This document shows, in pieces, positions 1 to 5,874 of a DNA stretch of 5,874 nucleotides. How positions within the stretch are numbered: the stretch's first letter is position 1; the number at the start of each line of letters is the position of its first letter. The notes beneath the pieces were generated by a model that was given only the letters and a program-made list of their open reading frames with translations, ran no database searches and was not told where the DNA came from. Position numbers and translations under genes: made by a program. The stretch is taken from positions 1 through 5,874 of the forward strand of contig JACCSI010000402.1 in assembly GCA_013813075.1 (NCBI GenBank). The letters are read 5' to 3'. The DNA is from Acidobacteriota bacterium (lineage in GTDB: Bacteria > Acidobacteriota > Vicinamibacteria > Vicinamibacterales > UBA2999).

Positions 1-676
1 GCTGATAGACACGCCCGCCGTGGACGACGGGCGACGAGGCAGTGCCAAAGTCGAGATAAATCGGCTGCGGCGGCCACGTGTGCTTCCACAGGAGCTTGCC
101 GTCCATCGAGTAGCAGAACACGCCGCCGTTGCCGCCAAATGAGGCGTACACCCGCTCTCCATCGGTGACCGGCGTCTCCGACGCGTAAGTGTTCTTCCGA
201 TGACGGCCGCCGAAAGGCTTGCCGCGATGCGCCTCCTGCCCCCAGACGATCTTGCCGCTCTTTGCATCGAGGGCGTACAGCATGTAGCGGACGTCGCCCG
301 ATTCGTTCGTCAGCTCGATGTCGCGGTTGACCACGCGCCGGGTAATTTCGTCGTCGGGGACCCCCTGTTTGGCAAGCTCCGCCGCGTAGTCATTGCCGAA
401 GATGCCCGTCGACGGCGCCTTGAACAGCCCGGGGCTGATCGCCGAAGTGACAAAGACCCTGTCCCGCCAGACAATCGGGGACGACCAACCGCGCCCCGGC
501 AACTCGACCGCCCAACTGATGTTGTGGGTAAGTGACCATTTCTGCGGCAGCGACGACTCGTCGGCGACGCCGGCGCCGTGCGGACCACGAAACTGGGGCC
601 ATTCCGACGGTCCGGTGGCGCGGGCCGTCGATGCCATCGCCAGGGTTGCCAACAGCGCGAGCGGCAGAATCTTCAT
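1..676 (-). CDS. Exported PQQ-like beta-propeller protein, N-terminal part (runs off left edge)
   Basis: I translated this frame by hand from the ATG at 676-674; it stays open for 225 codons to the window edge. Residues 1-20 form a signal peptide: MK, a hydrophobic core, then an ARA cleavage site. Mature sequence begins TGPSEWPQFRGP; WPQFRGP opens many secreted PQQ-like propeller proteins. Blade-like repeats follow: GWSSPIVWRDRVFVTS (63-78), YALDAKSGKIVW (134-145), ASETPVTDGERVYASFG (165-181), a DGKLLWKHTW strand (192-201) and TASSPVVHGGRVY (212-224). About 45 residues (84-130) with little blade character separate the first two blades. Such proteins resemble BamB or PQQ dehydrogenases; many bind no PQQ, and no catalytic residue is visible, so the role stays open (structural, binding or dehydrogenase). 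It probably acts in the periplasm or at the outer membrane. It diverges from atpB. No Shine-Dalgarno precedes the ATG. Confidence 0.85.
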   Translation of the reverse strand, partial: MKILPLALLATLAMASTARATGPSEWPQFRGPHGAGVADESSLPQKWSLTHNISWAVELPGRGWSSPIVWRDRVFVTSAISPGLFKAPSTGIFGNDYAAELAKQGVPDDEITRRVVNRDIELTNESGDVRYMLYALDAKSGKIVWGQEAHRGKPFGGRHRKNTYASETPVTDGERVYASFGGNGGVFCYSMDGKLLWKHTWPPQPIYLDFGTASSPVVHGGRVYQ

Positions 677-685
677 GCGTTGAAG

Positions 686-691
686 ATTGTA
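686..691 (-). promoter_or_regulatory. Candidate -10 box (TACAAT) of the PQQ-like gene
   Basis: On the minus strand, TACAAT (5 of 6 matches to TATAAT) ends 9 bases before the ATG at 676. Initiation at the usual distance would leave a leader of only about 1-3 bases. That fits the lack of a Shine-Dalgarno sequence. I see no good -35 hexamer at 16-18 bases spacing. The call rests on the box and its position only. Confidence 0.4.
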
Positions 692-733
692 AGGGCGGCG
701 AGCCGGGCGGTGGCGAGGGTTCGTCCCTGGGAT

Positions 734-748
734 GAAGGGGGCCCCTTC
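734..748. promoter_or_regulatory. Perfect 15-base palindrome, candidate operator
   Basis: GAAGGGGGCCCCTTC has 7-base arms (734-740 and 742-748) around a single central G. It lies inside the 106-base divergent intergenic region. Its right edge is 20 bases upstream of the atpB TACAAT box, where a -35 element would lie, and its left edge is about 42 bases upstream of the opposite TACAAT box. A 1-base loop makes an RNA hairpin terminator unlikely, so a dimeric regulator site is the better reading. It may also be chance in GC-rich DNA. Confidence 0.3.
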
Positions 749-768
749 CTTGAGCTTGTGAAATTAGG

Positions 769-774
769 TACAAT
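769..774 (+). promoter_or_regulatory. Candidate -10 box (TACAAT) of atpB
   Basis: TACAAT ends 8 bases before the GTG start at 783. Transcription would therefore begin at or within about two bases of the start codon, giving a leaderless mRNA. No Shine-Dalgarno lies at the usual distance; the nearest purine run (AGG, 766-768) is 14 bases from the start. At 17-base spacing the -35 position reads TTCCTT (746-751), a poor match to TTGACA. TTGAGC (750-755) looks better but is only 13 bases away. Confidence 0.45.
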
Positions 775-782
775 CCCCGGTT

Positions 783-1499
783 GTGGAAGAACTAGCCCAC
801 CCGTCTCCGCTCGTCGAGGGTGTCAACGCCCTGCTCGGCCCACTCGGCCTGCACGTCCCCGATTACCTGGTGTTTTGTGCCCTGATCACGCTGATTGTCG
901 GCGTCGTCGGCGTCATGGTTCGCTCCAAGTTGAGCGTCGACAACCCCGGCAAACTCCAGATCGTTCTTGAAGACGTCACCACCTTCATCCTGACGCAGTT
1001 GGAGAATGCGATCGGCCCCGGGAAGGGACGTAAGTACATCGCCATCTGCGGCGGCGTCTTCGTATTCATCCTGCTGGGTAATCTGATGGGACAGATCCCC
1101 GGCCTCGGCGCACCCACTGGAAATGTCAACGTGCCGTTTGGCTGCGCACTAACGGTGTGGCTGTACTACCACTGGCAGGGCATCAAGGCGCAGGGCCTTG
1201 GCTCGTATCTCCTCCACTTCGCCTTCCCGCCGGGAATCCCCAAGGCGCTGGCGCCGCTGATGCTGCCGATTGAGTTGATCAGCCACCTGTCGCGCGTGCT
1301 GTCGCTGACGCTGCGTCTCTTCGGCAACATCTTCGGTGAGCACCTGGTCGTGCTCATCATCGCTAGCATCGTGCCGTTTATCGCCCCGCTGCCGATTCAG
1401 ATGCTCGGCCTCATTGTCGGGCCGCTGCAGGCGTTTATCTTCATGACCCTGACCGCGATCTACCTGAGCGCCGCTGTCGCCGTCGACGACCATCACTAG
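783..1499 (+). CDS. atpB: F0F1 ATP synthase subunit a
   Basis: This membrane subunit forms the two proton half-channels beside the c-ring of ATP synthase. It has 238 residues, shorter than the 271 of E. coli because the N-terminal periplasmic part is small. Visible features are a first membrane helix (about 27-47), the NPGKLQ segment (54-59), a helix ending in GNLMGQIPG (99-107), the signature LRLFGN with essential Arg178 (E. coli R210), and the last helix with PLQAFIFMTLTAIYL, where Gln216 matches E. coli Q252. The GTG start is well fixed: an in-frame TAG lies at 765-767, and the next ATG (Met45) falls inside the first helix. No atpI, atpE, atpF or other ATP synthase gene adjoins it. Both neighbours are on the opposite strand, so it must be transcribed by itself, and the other F0 and F1 subunits must come from elsewhere. 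The product is a near-certain call. Confidence 0.97.
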   Translation: MEELAHPSPLVEGVNALLGPLGLHVPDYLVFCALITLIVGVVGVMVRSKLSVDNPGKLQIVLEDVTTFILTQLENAIGPGKGRKYIAICGGVFVFILLGNLMGQIPGLGAPTGNVNVPFGCALTVWLYYHWQGIKAQGLGSYLLHFAFPPGIPKALAPLMLPIELISHLSRVLSLTLRLFGNIFGEHLVVLIIASIVPFIAPLPIQMLGLIVGPLQAFIFMTLTAIYLSAAVAVDDHH

Positions 1500-1536
1500 A
1501 TGCCCGTGAGTTGGCCGCGTCTGTGGCGGCGTCCGT

Positions 1537-2424
1537 CTACGGAGCTTTTCGCCCGTACGCGCCGCCAAGGGCGAGCCGTTCGAAGTAGCTAAACGCGGCG
1601 TCGGCCACGTCTCCGATCGCGCGTTCGCCGTCGGGGTCGTGGCGCAGGTAAGTCGTCATCGCCGCCAGCGCAAACGGGCGGCCCTCGAGCTCCACGACTG
1701 CCGCTTCGGCCCGCACGCCCTCAAGGGTACCGGTCTTGCTGGCGACGCGGACCCGCGACGGCACCGCACCGCGAATCGCACCACCCACTTTGTAAAGAAT
1801 CTGCACGCCGGCGTCACGGCTGTCTTTGGTCAAGCCATCGCCGCGCCAAAGCACTTCGACGGATTTGACGAGGGACGCGGGTGACGCTACGTTCTCATCA
1901 CCACGCTTCACCGCTGCGGCATCCATCATCTTTCTGCGCAACAGGATGTCGGGCATCCCCATCGCCTGGGTGCGTGCGTTGACGTTAGCCATCCCAACCG
2001 CCTCAATCACGACATTCGTGGCTGTGTTGTCGCTGACGATCATCATCAGTGCCGCGTGATCGGCGAGCGACAGCAGCGGAGCCGACAAATGCTGCAACAC
2101 TCCGCTGCCGGCGGCGACCTGGCGCCGCTCGAGCCGGGCCGGTTGGTTCAGCGCCAGCTTGCCTTCCTCGGCCTGCTTCAACAACTCGTAAAGAATCGAC
2201 AGCTTGATGGTTGACGCTGTTGGAAACGGTTGCATCGGCAACCGCGCGGCCACACGTTCGTTCGACGTGAGATCGACGACAGCGAAGCCCAGTGTGCCAT
2301 CGAGCCGCGACGCAATTCCGTCGAGGCGACGCTGCAGCTGCTCCCGGAGGTCCTGCTGCAATGGTCCGGTCTGGGCGGCAAGCGAGGTGGTCAGAAGCGA
2401 AACGGCGAGCACCCATCGCAGCAT
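1537..2424 (-). CDS. Secreted class A beta-lactamase-like serine hydrolase (Beta-lactamase2 type)
   Basis: This 295-residue protein has a signal peptide (1-17, cleavage near LAA/Q), so it works outside the cytoplasm. The serine beta-lactamase/DD-peptidase fold is shown by Ser71-T-I-Lys74 (nucleophile and general base), Ser131-Asp132-Asn133 and Lys230-Thr231-Gly232. The size and order of motifs match class A enzymes. The omega loop is unlike a classical enzyme: at the ExxLN site it reads RRKMMDAAA (163-171), so the residues aligned with Glu166 and Asn170 appear to be Met and Ala. Without Glu166 an acyl-enzyme should break down slowly. The RKMMD...GDEN pattern is one I associate with the PF13354 serine hydrolase family, whose substrates are mostly unknown. 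Antibiotic resistance should not be assumed; a peptidoglycan- or peptide-directed activity, or ligand binding, is equally possible. It lies 56 bases after the phosphatase gene on the same strand and is convergent with atpB. Confidence 0.88.
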   Translation of the reverse strand: MLRWVLAVSLLTTSLAAQTGPLQQDLREQLQRRLDGIASRLDGTLGFAVVDLTSNERVAARLPMQPFPTASTIKLSILYELLKQAEEGKLALNQPARLERRQVAAGSGVLQHLSAPLLSLADHAALMMIVSDNTATNVVIEAVGMANVNARTQAMGMPDILLRRKMMDAAAVKRGDENVASPASLVKSVEVLWRGDGLTKDSRDAGVQILYKVGGAIRGAVPSRVRVASKTGTLEGVRAEAAVVELEGRPFALAAMTTYLRHDPDGERAIGDVADAAFSYFERLALGGAYGRKAP

Positions 2425-2429
2425 GCTGT

Positions 2430-2436
2430 TTCCTCA
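2430..2436 (-). promoter_or_regulatory. Strong ribosome binding site of the serine hydrolase gene
   Basis: On the minus strand TGAGGAA stands 5 bases before the ATG at 2424, a good Shine-Dalgarno at normal spacing. It fixes the start and contrasts with the PQQ-like gene and atpB, which have none. The 56 bases between the phosphatase stop and this gene hold no convincing -35/-10 pair (CTGACA and TTAATA occur but lie too close together). Read-through from upstream is therefore likely. Confidence 0.75.
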
Positions 2437-2480
2437 GTCTTTCTCGGCGGGGTCTCCGCGTCTATTAAGCTGCGTCTGTG

Positions 2481-4289
2481 TCAGGCCGTGATCTTCACCA
2501 CTACCACCGTCTGATCGTCTGTCTGCTCCGCTTCGCCTCGAAATGCCTGCATGGCGCCGAAGATGGCGGCGACGATCTCCTTGGCCGCCAGCTCACGATT
2601 GGCCTGGACCACCTCCATCACGCCCAGCGAGCCAAACTCTTCACCCGCGGCGTTGAAGGTCTCCGACATTCCGTCGGAGCAGAACACGAACACATCGTTG
2701 GTCTTCAATTCCACCGTCAACTCGTCGTAGGTGGAGGTGGGAAAGGAGCCGAGCGGAACGCCTGGTAAGTCGATCTGTTCGACCTTCTCGCCACAGACGT
2801 GCAGCGGATACGGCAAGCCCGAATTCGCGAACGTCGCCGTCCGCCGCTTCAGGTCGAATACCGAGTAGCACAGCGTGCAGTAGTACTCCTCCAGCCCGCG
2901 CTCGTTGAGAATGCGGTTGAGCGACGTCAACACGGTGCCCGCGGAACCTCGCTCCGGCATGAAGCGACCTCGATACGCGCGGCCGCGCACGACCTCGCCG
3001 ACAAACGAGCTATAGAGCGCCGCCGGCACCCCCTTCCCAGACACGTCGCCGACCGCAACGACCAGCACATTGGGCTCGGGCGACAGGAACTCGTAGATGT
3101 CGCCGCCCAACTCGCGCGCCGGTTCGAACCGCCACGCCACATCGACGCCCTTGATCTTCTTCGGCAGCTGTTGGGGCAGCAACGCCATCTGCACGCGCTG
3201 CGCAAAACGCAGCTCCTTCTCGAGGCGAATCTCGTTGTCACGAATCGACGCATAGAGCCGCGCGTTCTCAATCGCCACCGCGGCCTGCGACGACAGCAAC
3301 GTCAGCAGCTCGACGTGCTTCTTCGAAAACGCGTCGAGGTCGGGGCTCTCGAGATCGAACACGCCGATGCAGCGATCCTTCAGCAGCAGCGGAATCACGA
3401 GCTCCGATCGCACGTCCGTGACCGCGTTGATGTAGCGCGAATCCTTCGACACATCCGGCACCAGCACCGCTTCCTTGTGCAGGGCGGCATAGCCGACGAG
3501 CCCTACGCCGATCTTGATGGGCGGCACCGCCTTGGCATCGCCGTAGCTGATCGCGGTCTTCATTTCGAGCATCCCGAGGGTGTCGTCCACCAACGCGATG
3601 CCGAACGTGCGGTAGTCGATGAGCCGCTTGACGAGATGTGCGACACGCGTCAGGAGCTCTTCGAGATCGAGAATGGCACTCATCTCACGGCCAATCTCGG
3701 CCAGGGTTTCGAGCATATCGGCATATGCCCGCTCGCTCTCGAACAGCCGCGCGTTGACGAGCGCCTGTGCGACATGCGCCGCGAACTGGCGCAGCATGTC
3801 TTCGTCCCGTTCCGTGAAGGCGTGCTTCTTGTCCGACAGCAGGTTGAGCGCCCCCAGCACCTTGCCCTGGTGCCGCAGCGGCACCGCCAGACCGGAGTTG
3901 ACGTTCTCGACCACGCCCATCCAGCGCGGCTCGGCGCTGACGTCGCCGACGCGAATGGGCCGCTGTTCAGCGACCGCGGTGCCAACGACGCCCTGGCCAA
4001 CCTGCAGGCGGAAGTTCTTGACGACGTCGTCGGGGTAGCCGACGGCATAGGCGATGTGGAGATCGCCACGGCGTTCGTCGAGCAGGTACACCGAGAACAC
4101 CGTGTACGTGGTCAGCCGCGCAATCAGGTGTGGAAGTTTCTGCAGCAGTTCGTCGAAGTCGAGGACCGAGGTGACCTCGCGGCCCAGCTCGAACAGCGTC
4201 GCCAGCAGTTCCGTGTCAGAGCTGGCGGCCGGAGATGGAGCTGGAGAGGTGTCCTGGCCGATGAAACCCTCTTCCGAAGACGACGTCAT
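2481..4289 (-). CDS. GAF-GAF-SpoIIE (PP2C-type) serine phosphatase, RsbU-like
   Basis: This 602-residue cytoplasmic phosphatase has no signal peptide or membrane segment. After a Ser-rich start come two GAF domains (about 27-180 and 190-345), a coiled linker (345-370) and a SpoIIE/PP2C domain (about 380-600). Metal-binding motifs are intact: ELGGDIYE (393-400, Asp397), GDVSGKG (414-420, Asp415), CSDGMSE (537-543, Asp539) and TDDQT (590-594). Known relatives such as RsbU dephosphorylate a STAS-domain anti-sigma antagonist, with the GAF domains sensing a ligand or partner. No STAS or RsbW-type kinase gene is present here, so the target is unknown. The frame is open for 178 more codons upstream, but those overlap the peptidase gene and show no domain. 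The ATG at 4289 gives a normal N-terminus and shares ATGA with the peptidase stop, so translation is probably coupled. Confidence 0.93.
   Translation of the reverse strand: MTSSSEEGFIGQDTSPAPSPAASSDTELLATLFELGREVTSVLDFDELLQKLPHLIARLTTYTVFSVYLLDERRGDLHIAYAVGYPDDVVKNFRLQVGQGVVGTAVAEQRPIRVGDVSAEPRWMGVVENVNSGLAVPLRHQGKVLGALNLLSDKKHAFTERDEDMLRQFAAHVAQALVNARLFESERAYADMLETLAEIGREMSAILDLEELLTRVAHLVKRLIDYRTFGIALVDDTLGMLEMKTAISYGDAKAVPPIKIGVGLVGYAALHKEAVLVPDVSKDSRYINAVTDVRSELVIPLLLKDRCIGVFDLESPDLDAFSKKHVELLTLLSSQAAVAIENARLYASIRDNEIRLEKELRFAQRVQMALLPQQLPKKIKGVDVAWRFEPARELGGDIYEFLSPEPNVLVVAVGDVSGKGVPAALYSSFVGEVVRGRAYRGRFMPERGSAGTVLTSLNRILNERGLEEYYCTLCYSVFDLKRRTATFANSGLPYPLHVCGEKVEQIDLPGVPLGSFPTSTYDELTVELKTNDVFVFCSDGMSETFNAAGEEFGSLGVMEVVQANRELAAKEIVAAIFGAMQAFRGEAEQTDDQTVVVVKITA
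4286..4289 (-). other. ATGA stop/start overlap coupling the peptidase and phosphatase genes
   Basis: On the minus strand the phosphatase ATG (4289-4287) and the peptidase TGA (4288-4286) share ATGA. Only a weak purine run (GGAAAAA) lies upstream, at a longer than normal distance. Translation of the phosphatase therefore probably depends on ribosomes finishing the peptidase. It also indicates that the two genes share one mRNA. Confidence 0.8.
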
Positions 4290-5874
4290 TGCGTGGTGAT
4301 TTTTCCGGAACCGAGTGTGTGTCGCGTCACCCAATCGTAGATGCGCGTCAGCCGATCCTTCTGATGGTAATACTCGGAAATGCCGTGGCCTTCGCGCGGG
4401 TAAAACACCAGCTCGGTGGTCTTGCCACGATCCTTGAGGCCGCGGAACAGTTCGTAGGCCTGCCCGGTCGGTACGCGTTCGTCGTTGCCGCCGTGCAGAA
4501 TCAACGTCGGCGTCTGTACCTTGTCGATGAACGTCATCGCCGAGCGCGCTGTGTAGAGCGGCATCGTCTCTTTTGCCGGGTAGCCGCCAAAGTACGTGAC
4601 GAGCACGTTGGGAATGTCGTTGGTGCCGTACATGCTCGCCATGTTGGTGAGGCCGGCACCAACCATCGCCGCCTTGAACCGATTGGTCTGTGTAATCACC
4701 CAGGCCGTCATGTAACCACCGTAGCTCCATCCGATATGCGCGAGACGATCCGGGTCGGCGATTCCCTTGGCGATGAGGGCATCGACGCCGGTCATGATGT
4801 CGCGGTAGTCGCCGCCACCCCAATCGTTGATGTTGGCCCGCAGAAACTTCTCCCCGTAGTTCGTGCTCCCGCGTGGGTTCGGATAGAACACTGCCCAGCC
4901 CTGTCCCGCCCAGAGCTGGCCGCCTTCGAGGCCGCCGACCCGGTAGTTGTTGAGGAATACCCCGGCGGGTCCCCCGTGCGCGACGACGAGAGTGGGATAT
5001 TTCTTTCCAGCAGTGAACCCCACCGGCTTCAGCAGCACACCCTCGACGTCAATGCCGTCGCTGCTCTTCCAGGTCACCACTTCCGTATTGCCGAGCGCGA
5101 AGCTCGCCGCCTGCGGATTGGTGTCGGTCAGTTTTCGGAAGTTTGCAAACGCCGCATCCGTCACGTAAATCTCACTCGGCGTGTCGGGCGCGTCCATCGT
5201 CACCGTCACGACCTTGCCGTCGTGGCTTCGTGATCCGTACGACAGCGTTCTATTGCGGGTGACCTGCGTGTATCGGCCGGATGCCAGATCAAACGTGATG
5301 ACTTCGCTGTAGGCCCGGCGACCGCCGACGAAAAAGAGCTGCTTGCTGTCGGCGCTCCACTGCGGCGCGCTGACGCTGCCGTCGTAGTCGCGGCTCGACA
5401 CGTCCTTGGCCGCATTCTGCGCGACGTTGTAGATGATCAAGTGGCTGTTGCCGATGTAGGACGGATAGGTACCGTCGCCAATCGGTTTCGCGGTCGTCGG
5501 CTCAGCGGTCCACGCGATGAGTGTGCCGTCGGGCGACCATTGCGGATTCGACTCGGACCCTGCGCTGGCCGAGATCTTCGTGACCGACCCGGCGACGAAG
5601 TCGGCGACGTAAATGTCCGATCGGTCGTCGCGGATCATCGACGTCGGCTTGGCGCTGAACGCGACACGCGTGCTGTCCGCCGACCATGTGGGGCGGCCGC
5701 CAACTGTATAGCTCGTGCCCTCGGTCACCCGGGTCACTGGACTCGGGGCGGCCGTGGGCCTGATCCCTGCCGTGGGCTGGTCGACCACGATCGTCCAGAT
5801 GTGCGCGTAGCGGAAGTCAGCTTCGAAGACGCGAGCGTCGTCGCGTTTCCTGGTCGCCGCTTCCTGGTCGCTAC
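4286..5874 (-). CDS. S9-family prolyl oligopeptidase-like peptidase (C-terminal part, runs off right edge)
   Basis: The frame is open to the window edge, leaving 528 visible residues and no N-terminus. A GTG at 5788 is not the start: 28 in-frame codons precede it and read like propeller sequence (RVFEADFRYAHIW). The first half has beta-propeller blades of the PD40/WD40-like type: TWSADSTRVAFSA, PQWSPDGTLIAWTA and PQWSADSKQLFFVG. The second half is the alpha/beta hydrolase domain. It carries HGGPAG (oxyanion region), nucleophile elbow GWSYGG with Ser at 383 of the fragment, Asp464 in HGGNDERVP, and His496 in REGHG, so the catalytic triad is complete. The pattern fits the S9C acylaminoacyl-peptidase or dipeptidyl-peptidase groups, which cut short peptides near their N-termini. 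Full-length relatives have roughly 650-700 residues, so about a quarter is missing. It is the first visible gene of the run leading to the phosphatase and hydrolase. Confidence 0.93.
   Translation of the reverse strand, partial: SDQEAATRKRDDARVFEADFRYAHIWTIVVDQPTAGIRPTAAPSPVTRVTEGTSYTVGGRPTWSADSTRVAFSAKPTSMIRDDRSDIYVADFVAGSVTKISASAGSESNPQWSPDGTLIAWTAEPTTAKPIGDGTYPSYIGNSHLIIYNVAQNAAKDVSSRDYDGSVSAPQWSADSKQLFFVGGRRAYSEVITFDLASGRYTQVTRNRTLSYGSRSHDGKVVTVTMDAPDTPSEIYVTDAAFANFRKLTDTNPQAASFALGNTEVVTWKSSDGIDVEGVLLKPVGFTAGKKYPTLVVAHGGPAGVFLNNYRVGGLEGGQLWAGQGWAVFYPNPRGSTNYGEKFLRANINDWGGGDYRDIMTGVDALIAKGIADPDRLAHIGWSYGGYMTAWVITQTNRFKAAMVGAGLTNMASMYGTNDIPNVLVTYFGGYPAKETMPLYTARSAMTFIDKVQTPTLILHGGNDERVPTGQAYELFRGLKDRGKTTELVFYPREGHGISEYYHQKDRLTRIYDWVTRHTLGSGKITTQ

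Noticed and set aside
1514..1530. Hairpin GCCGC/GCGGC between the convergent atpB and hydrolase stops
   Set aside because: The stem is only 5 bp with a 7-base loop and no T run on either side. It is too weak to call a terminator, though one would be expected here.
1537..2424. Acquired antibiotic resistance gene
   Set aside because: No mobile element signs, base composition looks like the neighbours, and the omega-loop Glu166 is missing; a chromosomal housekeeping hydrolase is more likely.
2440..2480. CTGACA and TTAATA as a promoter for the serine hydrolase gene
   Set aside because: The spacing is about 10 bases, far from the 16-18 needed, so they do not form a normal promoter.
2799..4340. 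513-codon open frame on the plus strand antisense to the phosphatase
   Set aside because: Its product is dominated by Arg, His, Gln and Val with no recognisable motif, as expected from the complement of a GC-rich gene. The minus-strand protein has clear conserved domains across the same bases.
4290..4823. 178-codon upstream extension of the phosphatase frame, giving a 780-residue protein
   Set aside because: It lies wholly within the peptidase catalytic domain in another frame, is rich in Arg and His with no domain pattern, and the ATGA at 4286-4289 gives a natural start.
4289..5233. 314-codon open frame on the plus strand antisense to the peptidase
   Set aside because: It has no domain pattern and lies opposite a peptidase with an intact catalytic triad, so it is a shadow frame.
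5786..5788. GTG as the start of the S9 peptidase
   Set aside because: The frame stays open upstream to the window edge and encodes family-like sequence, so the true start is outside the window.
5847..5871. Direct repeat TTCCTGGTCGC, two copies 14 bases apart at the right edge
   Set aside because: It lies inside the peptidase coding sequence, in different frames, and is short with only two copies; probably chance.

Overview
The window comes from a GC-rich bacterial chromosome. It carries a secreted PQQ-type propeller protein with a WPQFRGP motif, an S9 peptidase with PD40-type blades, a GAF-GAF-SpoIIE phosphatase and a beta-lactamase-like serine hydrolase. Together with high GC and weak Shine-Dalgarno use at two genes, this most resembles an Acidobacteriota genome, possibly of the Vicinamibacteria type. 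That placement is inferred from gene content only. No rRNA, tRNA, CRISPR array, insertion sequence or phage gene was seen.

Layout, left to right. (1) 1-676, minus: the N-terminal part of an exported PQQ-like beta-propeller protein, running off the left edge. (2) 677-782: a 106-base divergent intergenic region. It holds a TACAAT box close to each of the two outward-facing genes and a perfect 15-base palindrome between them. (3) 783-1499, plus: a complete atpB (F0 subunit a) that stands alone; no other ATP synthase gene lies on either side. (4) 1537-2424, minus: a secreted class A beta-lactamase-like serine hydrolase, convergent with atpB across a 37-base gap. (5) 2481-4289, minus: a 602-residue GAF-GAF-PP2C (RsbU/SpoIIE-type) phosphatase. 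(6) 4286-5874, minus: the C-terminal 528 residues of an S9-family prolyl-oligopeptidase-like enzyme, running off the right edge.

Genes 6, 5 and 4 face the same way and look like one transcription unit. The peptidase stop and phosphatase start share an ATGA, and the hydrolase starts 56 bases after the phosphatase stop. The phosphatase would act in the cytoplasm on a phosphorylated STAS-type anti-sigma antagonist, which is not encoded here. The hydrolase has a clear signal peptide, so it acts outside the cytoplasm. The peptidase is probably exported too, but its N-terminus is missing.

There is no evidence of a wholly new system. The points most worth checking are the isolated atpB, the paired TACAAT boxes that suggest leaderless mRNAs for both divergent genes, the palindrome between them, and the serine hydrolase that keeps the S-x-x-K, SDN and KTG motifs but has no general-base glutamate in the omega loop.
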